Source: Tropicibacter alexandrii (GTDB lineage: Bacteria > Pseudomonadota > Alphaproteobacteria > Rhodobacterales > Rhodobacteraceae). Taken from it: a stretch of 64,000 nt of DNA. Under the pieces are notes generated by a model, which had not been told where the DNA came from, did not search any database, and worked only from the letters and a program-made list of their open reading frames with translations. Where the stretch lies: positions 1 through 64,000 of the forward strand of contig NZ_RCTZ02000016.1 of the NCBI RefSeq assembly GCF_003667315.2, written 5' to 3'. Both the position numbers and the translations under genes were made by a program. Within the stretch, counting starts at the first letter, position 1, and the number at the start of each line of letters is the position of its first letter. Shown here piece after piece: positions 53,521 through 62,430 of the stretch.

Positions 53521-55265
53521 ACTTTCTGCCCTATAGCGGATCCGGAACCTTTGGCTGGATCGCCGCCGGAACGGTTTCCGCCGTGGTGCACGGCGCGGTC
53601 GTGTTCGGCGTGCTGACCGGCGCGCGGGATTGGTACGCGCCGCCCGACGCCATGGACCGGCCCCGCGCCGAATACCAGATCACGCTCGAACGGCTGGAAA
53701 CCGACACGCTGGCCGGGCTGGTCGAACGGCTGGGCATCGCGGGCGGTGCCGAGCAGCCCGATACGCTCGACCCCGCCCCCGAGGAGGAATTCGACGAATT
53801 GGCCGCGCTTGCCGCCGAGGACGCGCCGCCCTTGCCCGAACCGGACCTGCCAGAGCCCGCCCCGACCGAGGAACTGACCCCCGAGGCGCCGGAGCCTGCC
53901 GAACCGGAACCCGTGGAACCCGACGCGCCAGAGCAGCCCGCGCCGGCGGACCTGCCCGTCGAGGACCCTGAACCGACCCTGCCCGAACCGGTCGAGGCCG
54001 CCCAGCCCGAGCTGCCGGAAACCGAACTACCCCAAGCCGCCGCGCCCGACCCGATCGAGGCGGCGCCCGTCGAGCAGCCCGCCCCGGCCCCGCTTGCCGA
54101 AGACGCGGTGGCCGCGCAGGTCGCCGAACAGGCCCCGGTCGTGCAGGACCAACCGCTGGATCTGACCCGGACAGAGCCGCTGGCCCCGGTTGTCGCCCCG
54201 CCGGTCGAGGCTGCTTCGCCGATCCTGCCCGATGCCTCTGCCGAGGCGGGCCCCGGCGCGGCGATCTCTGCCTTGCCCCCGGACGATGGCGCCATCCCGA
54301 TCCTGCCCGACACGTTCGAGACGGTCGCGCCGGTCATTTCCGCCGTGCCGACCGCGCCGGGGCTGGACCCGCTGCCCGAGCAACCCGTCGAATCCGCCGC
54401 CATCATCGCCCCCGTCGCGCCAGAGCCAGAACCGGTCTCGCCGGGCGCCGACCTTGCGGCCCTGCCTGTCGCGCCCGAACCCTCCGCGCCCGAACCGGTC
54501 GCGCCGGATGCGTCCGAGCCGCTCGCCATCGCGCCCGAGAGCCCTGCCCCACTGGCCGTCGCACCCGAGGCGCCCGAGCCGCTGGAAATCCAGCCCGAGG
54601 CGCTGACCGGGCAATCGCCCCGACCGGCCCCGCCGCCGCCTTCGGCGCAGGACCTCGCGCTTGGCGACCTGATCCAGCGGATCCGGGCCGCCGCCGACAA
54701 TCCCTGCCTTCTGGCCCTGCCCCGCCGCGCCGGGAATGACGGCGCGGCACTGGCGCTGGTCGCGCCGGATGATGCGGCGATGCAGAACTTCTCGGACGAG
54801 GTCCTGACCGGCGAGGATGCCGCGATCCCGCAGACCCGCACGCTGGTCGATCCGCGCCAATGCGCGGCCCTGACCTTTGTCCGGCAAAACCGCGACTACC
54901 CGGCGACCCGCATCGGGTTGCGGCTGGATACTGAGGTGATCCCAACCGGCGGGCGCCTGTCCGGCGTGATGCGCGGCACGGCGGGGCGCGATGTCGCCCT
55001 TCTGCTGATCGACAACAACGGCGTGATGCAAAGCCTCAACCGTTTTCTGTCCTTCTCGGGGAACTTCGCCCGGTTCGACGTGCCGATGACCCGCGTCGGA
55101 CAGCAGCGCGACACGGCGCAGCTGTTGCTGGCCATCGCCTCGCCCACCTCGCTCGACCCGCTTCGCGAGCGGTCCGGGCAACTGGCCGAAACCGCGCTGA
55201 GCGACCTGCCGCCCGCGATCGCATCGCAGGCGGCGCTGGCCATCGTGACCTTCGTGGTGGAGTGA
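53517..55265 (+). CDS. TonB-like energy transducer with a PpkA-type periplasmic domain
   Basis: 582 aa. N-terminal TM about 11-34, TVSAVVHGAVVFGVL, carries the S21-x3-H25 pair that TonB uses in its TM to contact ExbB-ExbD. A Pro/Glu/Ala-rich spacer of about 300 residues follows. The C-terminal domain (about 380-582) is not the usual TonB fold pattern. It aligns with the periplasmic part of PpkA next door: C397 and C449 (52 apart), QCAALTF against QCPALDF, and DVALLLIDNNGVMQSL against AVWLILISPKGGIYNL. Converges with ppkA, 4 bp apart. It probably transmits proton-motive-force energy to an envelope target of the T6SS. Confidence 0.82.
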   Translation: MNFLPYSGSGTFGWIAAGTVSAVVHGAVVFGVLTGARDWYAPPDAMDRPRAEYQITLERLETDTLAGLVERLGIAGGAEQPDTLDPAPEEEFDELAALAAEDAPPLPEPDLPEPAPTEELTPEAPEPAEPEPVEPDAPEQPAPADLPVEDPEPTLPEPVEAAQPELPETELPQAAAPDPIEAAPVEQPAPAPLAEDAVAAQVAEQAPVVQDQPLDLTRTEPLAPVVAPPVEAASPILPDASAEAGPGAAISALPPDDGAIPILPDTFETVAPVISAVPTAPGLDPLPEQPVESAAIIAPVAPEPEPVSPGADLAALPVAPEPSAPEPVAPDASEPLAIAPESPAPLAVAPEAPEPLEIQPEALTGQSPRPAPPPPSAQDLALGDLIQRIRAAADNPCLLALPRRAGNDGAALALVAPDDAAMQNFSDEVLTGEDAAIPQTRTLVDPRQCAALTFVRQNRDYPATRIGLRLDTEVIPTGGRLSGVMRGTAGRDVALLLIDNNGVMQSLNRFLSFSGNFARFDVPMTRVGQQRDTAQLLLAIASPTSLDPLRERSGQLAETALSDLPPAIASQAALAIVTFVVE

Positions 55266-55269
55266 CGCG

Positions 55270-57297
55270 TCAGTTGTCCGAGGCGGCGGGCGGTTCGTGG
55301 GTAAGCAGCACCCAAGACAGGGCCGCACTGGCCGCGCCGTCGCGCTTCTCTATCTCGTCCAGCACCAGCGGCAGCAGCGCCGCCGCCTGATCGCCGTTGC
55401 GCGCGGTGGCCGCTGCGGCCAGCGGCGTGTCGCTTTCGACCGCAAGCACCAGTTGCGGGGCCTCGTCCACATCGGCGCTGAGGTTCAGGCCAAAGGTCAC
55501 GTTGCGCTGGTCGCCCACCGGCTGCGACATCCGGTCGGTCAGGTTGTAGATCCCGCCCTTGGGGCTGATCAGGATCAGCCAGACCGCCTGCCCCAAGGGC
55601 ACCGTCAGTTGCGCCGTCACAGGCGCGCGACTGGCCACCCTATCGGGCGTCACGAACATCTCGACACCCGAGCGGCCCCGGCCCTGCAAGGCGCGGGCAA
55701 AGTCCAGCGCCGGGCATTGCGCCTCTTCGATCTCGCGTTGCAGAATATCCGCGCCCGACCCGAACTGCTCGGCATAGGCCTGCCGCACCGCGTCAAAGCG
55801 CGCATCATCGGCGGCAATCCCTTCCAGCATCCCGGCATTCTCGCCGCCGGTCACGCGCGAGACATAGCCGCACGTGCCGGTATCGAAGGCGGCAAGGAAC
55901 CCCTCGCGCGTGGCGGTGACCGGCTCGGGGATCCCCCCGGCCGAGGCCTGCACCCCGGGTGGGCTGACCGCAGGGCCCGCAGGCGTGCCGATCAGTCCCT
56001 CTTGCCATGCGAACCACCCGGCACCGCCAAGGATCGCGACAAAGACCAGCCCCATGATCAGCAGCAGGCGTCCGCCAGTCCTGTCCTGCTCCTCCGGTTC
56101 CTCGGGGGGCAGGGTGTGGGTCATGGTGCGCTGCTGGGTCTGCGTGCGCTCAAGCGGCATCGCGCCGGTGTTCAGGGTGCCGCCGGGCAGTTGCAATCCG
56201 TGCGGCACGGTGACCGGCGCATTGAGCGAGCCGGTCATCGCCCCCGTGCCGGTTCCCGTCACCGGCTCGGGCAAAGGCGGCTGCCAGCCATCGAGGTATT
56301 GCGGCGGGATTTCCGCCGGGTTGTCGACGAGGTACTGCACCTCGGCCATGGAACTGGGGCGCGCCGCCGGGTCCGGTTCCAGCATCCACGACAGCAGCGG
56401 GCGCAATTCCTGCGGCACCTCGTAGAGGTCGGGGATGCTTTGCCGCGACTGCACCGCCTCGGCGATGGACGAGCCCATGTCCAGCGGTCGCCCGATCACC
56501 GCCGCGCAGGTCAGCAGCGCCAAGCCGTAGATGTCGGTCGCGGGGCCGATATGGCCGCCGTAATGGCCCAGCTGTTCGGGGGCCACGTATTTGAACTTGC
56601 CCGCGAACCGGCCATGCATCGTGCCTTCGGTCACCATGGTCGACTTGGCGATGCCAAAGTCGATCAAGCGCGCCTCGGCCACCGCGCGATGCGGCAGCAT
56701 GACATTGTCAGGCGACAGGTCGCGGTGGATCACCTTCTTGGCGTGGGCCTTGGACAGACCGCCCGCCAGACGCCGCAGCAGGGTCTGCGTTTCCGCAAGG
56801 CTCAAAGCGCCTTCTTCGGCCACGTGATCCTTCAGCGGGACGCCGTCGATGAACTCCATCACCAAGAAATAGCGGTTCAGCGCCGGGTCGTGGACGTAGT
56901 TGTAGTAACGCACGATGGTGTCATCGACCAACTGGCGCAGCGTCTTGGCCTCGCGCTTGAACAGCAGGCCCGCCTCGGCATCCTCGGCCTTTTCCGGCAG
57001 GATCGCCTTGATCGCCACCGGATCGCCGGTGCCGATCTCGATGCCGCGATAGACCTCGCCCATGCCACCGGCCTTGAGCACTTCTTCGATGCGGTAGTTG
57101 TTGTTGATCAGCGTGCCGATCGGCAGCTTGCCGCCATGCGCCGGGCCCAGCATCGACTGCCCGGGCCAGCCCGTCGGCAGGGCCGAGTCGGACACCGACG
57201 GATCCTGCACAGGCTGCTGCGGCGGCGCGTATTGCGGCGGCAAAGGCGCCATCCGCGTGCGGTCGTCGTCGTCCGGATCGTCGTTCTGGCCAGTCAT
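55270..57297 (-). CDS. ppkA: T6SS threonine protein kinase PpkA with periplasmic sensor domain
   Basis: 675 aa. Hanks-type kinase domain about 65-330: LKAGGMGEVYRG loop, K97, H191-R192-D193 with N198, DFG 213-215. A Pro/Thr-rich juxtamembrane region, TM about 410-430 (LLLIMGLVFVAILGGAGWFAW) and a periplasmic domain 460-660 with C476 and C528. It would phosphorylate the FHA protein TagH to trigger assembly, reversed by PppA. ATGA overlap with pppA. The periplasmic domain is related to that of the TonB-like protein, not to the vWA domain of Pseudomonas PpkA. Confidence 0.92.
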   Translation of the reverse strand: MTGQNDDPDDDDRTRMAPLPPQYAPPQQPVQDPSVSDSALPTGWPGQSMLGPAHGGKLPIGTLINNNYRIEEVLKAGGMGEVYRGIEIGTGDPVAIKAILPEKAEDAEAGLLFKREAKTLRQLVDDTIVRYYNYVHDPALNRYFLVMEFIDGVPLKDHVAEEGALSLAETQTLLRRLAGGLSKAHAKKVIHRDLSPDNVMLPHRAVAEARLIDFGIAKSTMVTEGTMHGRFAGKFKYVAPEQLGHYGGHIGPATDIYGLALLTCAAVIGRPLDMGSSIAEAVQSRQSIPDLYEVPQELRPLLSWMLEPDPAARPSSMAEVQYLVDNPAEIPPQYLDGWQPPLPEPVTGTGTGAMTGSLNAPVTVPHGLQLPGGTLNTGAMPLERTQTQQRTMTHTLPPEEPEEQDRTGGRLLLIMGLVFVAILGGAGWFAWQEGLIGTPAGPAVSPPGVQASAGGIPEPVTATREGFLAAFDTGTCGYVSRVTGGENAGMLEGIAADDARFDAVRQAYAEQFGSGADILQREIEEAQCPALDFARALQGRGRSGVEMFVTPDRVASRAPVTAQLTVPLGQAVWLILISPKGGIYNLTDRMSQPVGDQRNVTFGLNLSADVDEAPQLVLAVESDTPLAAAATARNGDQAAALLPLVLDEIEKRDGAASAALSWVLLTHEPPAASDN

Positions 57298-58115
57298 GCA
57301 GTCTCACCGTCGGATGCGTCAGGGGCGCGGTCTGCGGCCTCGGCCTCCAGCAGCGCTTGGGTTTCTTCGTCTTCGACCGGCGGCGGTGGCAGGCAGCGCA
57401 TGGCGATCACCGTGACATTGTCTCGCGCGCCGCGCTCCAGCGTCAAGTCGACCATCGCCTTGCAAGCTTCCTTGGGCGGGAGTGCGCCCGCAATCTCGGC
57501 AATATCGGCATCCGAGAGGTGCTCGGTCAGCCCGTCCGAACACAGGATGAAGGTGTCGTCGATCTCGGCGGTCCCGGTCACGATATCGCAATGCGGCACC
57601 GGCGTCACGCCGATGGCGCGGGTGATGACGTTGCGGCGCGGCCAGTTCACCGCCTCTTCGGGGGTGATCGCCCCATTATCCAGCAATTCCTGCATTTCCG
57701 TATGGTCGCGGGTCTGCTGGACCAGCACACCGCCCCGCAGCAGGTAGACACGGCTGTCACCGGACCAGATGCAGGAATAGCGGTTGCCATGCACCAACAG
57801 CGCCACCAGCGTCGCGCCGATGGTGCCGCGCTGCAATTCCGCCGCATGGTCGAGGATGCGCTCATTGGCACGGGTCAGTCGCTCCATGAAGCGCGCCTGC
57901 AGATCCTCGCCCGAGGCCGCAACGCCGACCGACATCAGTTCACGGACGATGGCTTGGCTGGCATAGTCGCCCGCCGCATGGCCACCCATGCCGTCAGCCA
58001 CCACCCACAACCCGAAATCCTCGCGGGTCATGAAGGAATCCTCGTTCACCGTGCGCCGGCAACCGACATCCGAGACCTGCCCGGTCTCGAAGGTGAAATA
58101 CTCGTTATTCGCCAA
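57294..58115 (-). CDS. pppA: T6SS PP2C-type phosphatase PppA
   Basis: 273 aa from a TTG at 58115, chosen because GGGAGG lies 5 nt upstream and it begins just before the PP2C motif SDVGCRRTVNEDSF; the frame further upstream overlaps tagF. Metal-binding motifs are VVADGMGGHAAGDYAS, WSGDSRVYLLR, LCSDGLTEHLSD and ARDNVTVIA. It removes the phosphate placed by PpkA on the FHA protein. It overlaps tagF by 11 bp and ppkA by 4 bp. Acidic Glu/Ala tail. Confidence 0.93.
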   Translation of the reverse strand: MANNEYFTFETGQVSDVGCRRTVNEDSFMTREDFGLWVVADGMGGHAAGDYASQAIVRELMSVGVAASGEDLQARFMERLTRANERILDHAAELQRGTIGATLVALLVHGNRYSCIWSGDSRVYLLRGGVLVQQTRDHTEMQELLDNGAITPEEAVNWPRRNVITRAIGVTPVPHCDIVTGTAEIDDTFILCSDGLTEHLSDADIAEIAGALPPKEACKAMVDLTLERGARDNVTVIAMRCLPPPPVEDEETQALLEAEAADRAPDASDGETA

Positions 58116-58797
58116 CTGCGCCTCCCGTTTTTCTTGTTCCGCCCAGCAGCCAGCCAAGCGCGCGCGGGTCCGGCAGCCCATCGCATCCCAACCACACCGC
58201 CGTGCGATAGCTGTCCCCCGGCGACCACCAGTAGGACCGCCCCAGCGCCGCCCGCGCCGGATCTGCCTGCGCCGCCTGACGCAACAGGGTCGACAGGTCG
58301 CCATCGGTCTGATGCGCCCAGATCGTCTTGCCCTGCAGGCGCTCCGCGTCGGTCTCGGGCGGCAGATCGATCTCCAGCCCTTCGAGCAGGGCCGCCCCGC
58401 CGCCCGTGGCGGCCCGGGTGTTCGCCAGATGGGTTTCCAGCGCCTCCCACGGGGTCTGATCCACCGCACCGCCATAGCCGGGAAAATCCACCCGCGCGCC
58501 CTGAACCACCAGCAGCAGCGGGTATTCGCGCCCCACCTTGTCGTGCCATGGCCGGTAGATGCCCAGCACCGACTGTCCAAATACCTCGCGCCCGATCCAG
58601 AAGCGCAGCACCTGCCCGTGGCGCCAGAACTCGGCCCAGTCCTTTTGCAACTCGGCGCGCAGCGCGGTCAGGCTGCGGTCGATCCATGCGGTCAGCGCGG
58701 TCTCGACCTCGTACAGCACCCGCGCCGACAGGAAATCGCCGAAGGCCGGGTGCTTGCCCATCAGGCCAACCCGGATGTCTCCGGCCCCACCGGTCAT
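58105..58797 (-). CDS. tagF: T6SS regulator TagF (ImpM family)
   Basis: 230 aa. ImpM start GLMGKHPAFGDFLSARV and LTAWIDRSL; then GIYRPWHDKVGREYPLLLVVQG and SYWWSPGDSYRTAVWLGCDGLPDPRALGWLL. In other T6SSs TagF represses assembly post-translationally through the FHA protein. ATGA overlap with tssM, 11-bp overlap with pppA. Confidence 0.93.
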   Translation of the reverse strand: MTGGAGDIRVGLMGKHPAFGDFLSARVLYEVETALTAWIDRSLTALRAELQKDWAEFWRHGQVLRFWIGREVFGQSVLGIYRPWHDKVGREYPLLLVVQGARVDFPGYGGAVDQTPWEALETHLANTRAATGGGAALLEGLEIDLPPETDAERLQGKTIWAHQTDGDLSTLLRQAAQADPARAALGRSYWWSPGDSYRTAVWLGCDGLPDPRALGWLLGGTRKTGGAVGE

Positions 58798-61700
58798 TCA
58801 AGCGCCGTGGGGCAGTTGAAATCCAGCAGTTCCGGCATCAGGAACGGCACCGTCGCGCCGTCGAAGATGAAGCGATAGCTGATCGACCGCCCGCCCACGC
58901 CGTAGGTGACATCGACCGTGCTGCCCTTGATCCGGGGCTTGCCGCTGCGCAAGAAGCTGACGATGTCCCAGCGCCCCTCGGCGATGGAATAGGTGTTCTG
59001 ACGCCCCAACTCCGCCGGGATCAGGTCGATCGACACGCCCGAGGCGCTGCCCGGCCAGACCGCGCCCGCGGGCGTGCTGTCCGGCTGGGTCGAGATCGGC
59101 GGGCTGCTGCCATGCACGGTCAGCGTCGCAAAGGCCACGGTCGGGGACGAGGTCAGATGCTTGACCGTCATGTTGACCTGCGGCTCTGCCCCGCCATTGG
59201 CAAAGAACGCCCGCTGGATTTTCTGTGCGCGGTCGAATTCGCGCAGCGTCGTGGGCGACAGGCGCTGGCCGATATTGCTGTCCGGGTCGGGCTGCAAACC
59301 CGAGGCGGTCGGCACCACGTGGCCGCGCAGATGTGTCGAATAGAACTGGTCCATCCGGCCACCGGGGCCGAAGAACTGCCCGAACAGCGACGGCGAGATA
59401 TGCCGCGACGACCGGCTGAACGGGAACAGGGGCTTGACCTCGGTGCGGCAGAACACGGCGATTTCGTCATTCAGCGCGGCGTTCAGATCGGCCATGGTCG
59501 CGTCTTCGGCGGCGGCGCGGAATTCCTTTTCGAGCCCGGTCAGCATCCGCCCGATCACGTCGGGCATGGCCGAGTTGTTGCGGGTCAGCGCGGTCAGCGT
59601 CTGGTTCAGCATGGTCTCGTCGGCGGGGGTGCTGACATGGAAGGCGTTGGTGCGGTTTTCCTGCACCGCCGCCAATTGCTGAAGCACGAGGTCGATGGGG
59701 CGACTGCCCTGCGCGCCCTGAAGGATCATGTGCCAGCGGGCAAAATCCGAGGTCAGCCGCTCGGCGCGACGGCGGTCGATATCCTCGGCCAGCCCACCGG
59801 CGCCCGCGCGGCTCTGGTTCTTGGACCGGCTGCGCAGGCTGTCCATGAACACCCGCCCAAAGACGCCCTGCCGCGAATAGATGCGGCCAAAGACGGCATT
59901 GCCCATATCGCCGGACAGGTCGCCGGTGGCCACCATCGTCGCCGCATCCTCGGCGGAAATCCCCGCGATCTCATCATAGATGCGGGTCATGCGGGTTTCC
60001 TCGTCCACCGCCTCGGCCAGCTCCAGCAGCGGCGAGGCCACCGGCGACGAGGCCAGCCCCAACAGACGGTATTCCGGCGGATCGACCGACATCGGCGCCA
60101 GCCGCATCTTGTCAAACACCTTGTCCCAAGCCTGCTTGAACTCGGACCGGTATTTGCGGAACAGGTCGTTTTCGAGATTGGCCAACTGCTGGTCATAGCC
60201 GACACGGTCGCCGCTTTCGCCCAGCACCCAGCTGTCCTCGCGCAGCTCGGTTTCGGCCACCGCCATCTGGTCGACGAAAAAGCCCCAATAGCCTTCGAAC
60301 GTATACATGCCCGGCACGCCCAGATCCTCCAGCGGGGTGCCGTCGATGGTCTGGAACACCTGCATGACCGAACCGGACACCCGTTCCACGAGGTTGAAAT
60401 CGGGCACGCCGGACAGCGCGGATTTCTCCTTGATCGCGGCATAGGCCTGATCGGCGAGCGGCAGGTTTACGATGGATTCCCGCGCCCGCAGCTTGATGTT
60501 CTCATCGGTGGCAATGCGCGGGGTCTGGTCGCCGTCCAGTTCCAGCATCGCGGCCAGATGCGCGTTCAGTTCGTCGCGGTCGGTGGCGCGGGTCGCACCG
60601 GGGACCTGCCGCAGCCAGACATCCTCGAAATAGGTCTTGATGGCCTCGTCGCCATCGCCTTTCCCCTCACCCGCGAGCAGCATGTAGACCTTGAGCGCGC
60701 GATAGGTGCCTTCGGTATCCTCATCGACGATCAGCTGGGGGATCTCGTTTTCCAGATGCAGCATCATGCGCGGCCGCAGCATCCGTTCCAGCGCATCCGA
60801 ATAAGCCTGAAGCGCCGCCGTCCGCAAGGCCGCCTGCCGCGACAGGCCCAGCCGTTCCCAAAAGCCCGGTTCGCGGTCGTCGCCAAAACCGCCGGGCATG
60901 GTGCGCAGGTTCTGCAAATGCACCAGCGTCGGCGATGGGTCCGGGTCCGAGATGACCGAGGCGTTCAGCTCGTTGCGGGCAGCGTCGATATACTGTGCCG
61001 CATGGGCGTCCGCCTCGCGCACGAGGCTGGCATTCTGCCAGAACGAATAGCCAAACGCGCCCATGGCGCCCAGCGTACAGACCGCGATCACCGTCATCGC
61101 CAGCGTGCGCAGCACGGTCATCCGCCGCACCGCGCCACGGTCGTAGTTCACCCAGTCCTTCTCGGCGAAGATCACCTGCGTGAGTAGGTTGCGCAGGAAA
61201 AAGCTCTTGCCCTTGCCGGACATGAAGGCGGGCTGGAATTCGGCGTGATCGGCCGGATCGCTGGCCATCATGCCCAGCACTTGGTCGATCGGCGTGCCCT
61301 CTTGCGTGCCCGAGCAGAAATAGAAGCCCCGAAGGATCGCGTTCGAGGCATAGCGCGTCGGCTCGAACACCCGGCGCAGGAACTCGCTGAGATTGCTGCG
61401 CAGCATCGCCATCTGGCCCGGCAGGCCGAAAATGGCGATCCGCGCGATCCCGTCGGGTTCCTCGCTCATGCGGTCGACCACCTCGTCCGAGAGGCGGCTC
61501 AACAGCGCGTCGAATTCCTCGGGCACGCGTTCATGCGTGGCCTCGCGTCGGTCGCGGGTCTGGAAGGTCACGCCCCAGACGCCGTTGCGCCGGTTCTGGC
61601 TGAAGGACGAGAAATACTCGCGGAAGCCGGAAATCAGGTCGGCCTTGGTGAACAGCACGTAGACCGGGAAGTCGATGCGCAGCACCTCGTGGATCTCGGC

Positions 61701-62429
61701 CAGACGCTCGCGCACGATGGCGGCATGGGCGGCGATATGCTCGGGCGTGCCGCGCATCATGTCCTCGACCGAAAAGGCGAGGATCACACCGTTGATCGGC
61801 TGGTCGGGGCGGCCCTTCTTGAGCAGGTTCAGGAAGGCGGTCCAGCTGTTGCGGTCGGCCTCGGCATTGCTGTCCTGCGTGGTATAGCGCCCGGCGGTGT
61901 CGATCAGCACCGCGTCCTCGGCGAACCACCAATCGCAATTGCGCGTCCCGCCAAAGCCCTGCGCCTGATCGGGGATCGCGTCCTGCCCCGGAAACTCGAT
62001 CCCGGAATAGCGCAGCGCCGTCGTCTTGCCCGCGCCGGGCGGGCCGATGATGACGTACCATGGCAGGTCGTAGAGATAGTTCTTGCCGCCGGACTTCTTC
62101 AGCTTGTCCAGCGCTTTGGACATGCGCTCTGCCAGCACGTCGCCGTCCCCGGCGGGCTTGTCCATCAGGCTGTCTTCGAGCGCCTGCGCACGCTTGCGGC
62201 GACGGCGCCAGCGCAGGCCATAGACCAGCGCGATGATCGACAGGATGCCGACGATCAGCCCGCCACGCAGCCACGGGCTGAACAGCGCCTCGACCCCCGT
62301 CATCGGGAAGCCGAACCAGATCGCGAGGAAAATCCCCAGCACCCCCAGCACGATCAGCGGGATGCGCACCCATTTCGACCGGAACATCTTGCCCAGAAGT
62401 CGGAACGGGAGAGAGCGAAACAGGTACAT
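58794..62429 (-). CDS. tssM: T6SS membrane complex protein TssM (IcmF)
   Basis: 1211 aa. Two N-terminal TM segments (about 21-40 and 56-72), a cytoplasmic GTPase-like domain with Walker A GPPGAGKTTAL (129-139), a third TM near 440-465 (TLAMTVIAVCTLGAMGAFGYSFW) and a large periplasmic IcmF-related C-terminus ending in the VasK-type beta domain. Spans the inner membrane with TssL. 1 bp after tssL, ATGA overlap with tagF. The Walker motif is intact, which is not so in all TssM. Confidence 0.96.
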   Translation of the reverse strand: MYLFRSLPFRLLGKMFRSKWVRIPLIVLGVLGIFLAIWFGFPMTGVEALFSPWLRGGLIVGILSIIALVYGLRWRRRRKRAQALEDSLMDKPAGDGDVLAERMSKALDKLKKSGGKNYLYDLPWYVIIGPPGAGKTTALRYSGIEFPGQDAIPDQAQGFGGTRNCDWWFAEDAVLIDTAGRYTTQDSNAEADRNSWTAFLNLLKKGRPDQPINGVILAFSVEDMMRGTPEHIAAHAAIVRERLAEIHEVLRIDFPVYVLFTKADLISGFREYFSSFSQNRRNGVWGVTFQTRDRREATHERVPEEFDALLSRLSDEVVDRMSEEPDGIARIAIFGLPGQMAMLRSNLSEFLRRVFEPTRYASNAILRGFYFCSGTQEGTPIDQVLGMMASDPADHAEFQPAFMSGKGKSFFLRNLLTQVIFAEKDWVNYDRGAVRRMTVLRTLAMTVIAVCTLGAMGAFGYSFWQNASLVREADAHAAQYIDAARNELNASVISDPDPSPTLVHLQNLRTMPGGFGDDREPGFWERLGLSRQAALRTAALQAYSDALERMLRPRMMLHLENEIPQLIVDEDTEGTYRALKVYMLLAGEGKGDGDEAIKTYFEDVWLRQVPGATRATDRDELNAHLAAMLELDGDQTPRIATDENIKLRARESIVNLPLADQAYAAIKEKSALSGVPDFNLVERVSGSVMQVFQTIDGTPLEDLGVPGMYTFEGYWGFFVDQMAVAETELREDSWVLGESGDRVGYDQQLANLENDLFRKYRSEFKQAWDKVFDKMRLAPMSVDPPEYRLLGLASSPVASPLLELAEAVDEETRMTRIYDEIAGISAEDAATMVATGDLSGDMGNAVFGRIYSRQGVFGRVFMDSLRSRSKNQSRAGAGGLAEDIDRRRAERLTSDFARWHMILQGAQGSRPIDLVLQQLAAVQENRTNAFHVSTPADETMLNQTLTALTRNNSAMPDVIGRMLTGLEKEFRAAAEDATMADLNAALNDEIAVFCRTEVKPLFPFSRSSRHISPSLFGQFFGPGGRMDQFYSTHLRGHVVPTASGLQPDPDSNIGQRLSPTTLREFDRAQKIQRAFFANGGAEPQVNMTVKHLTSSPTVAFATLTVHGSSPPISTQPDSTPAGAVWPGSASGVSIDLIPAELGRQNTYSIAEGRWDIVSFLRSGKPRIKGSTVDVTYGVGGRSISYRFIFDGATVPFLMPELLDFNCPTALE

Positions 62430-62430
62430 C

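Noticed and set aside
57357-61187. Open frame of about 1276 codons on the plus strand
   Set aside because: Antisense to pppA, tagF and tssM, all confidently identified; no domain in the translated product.
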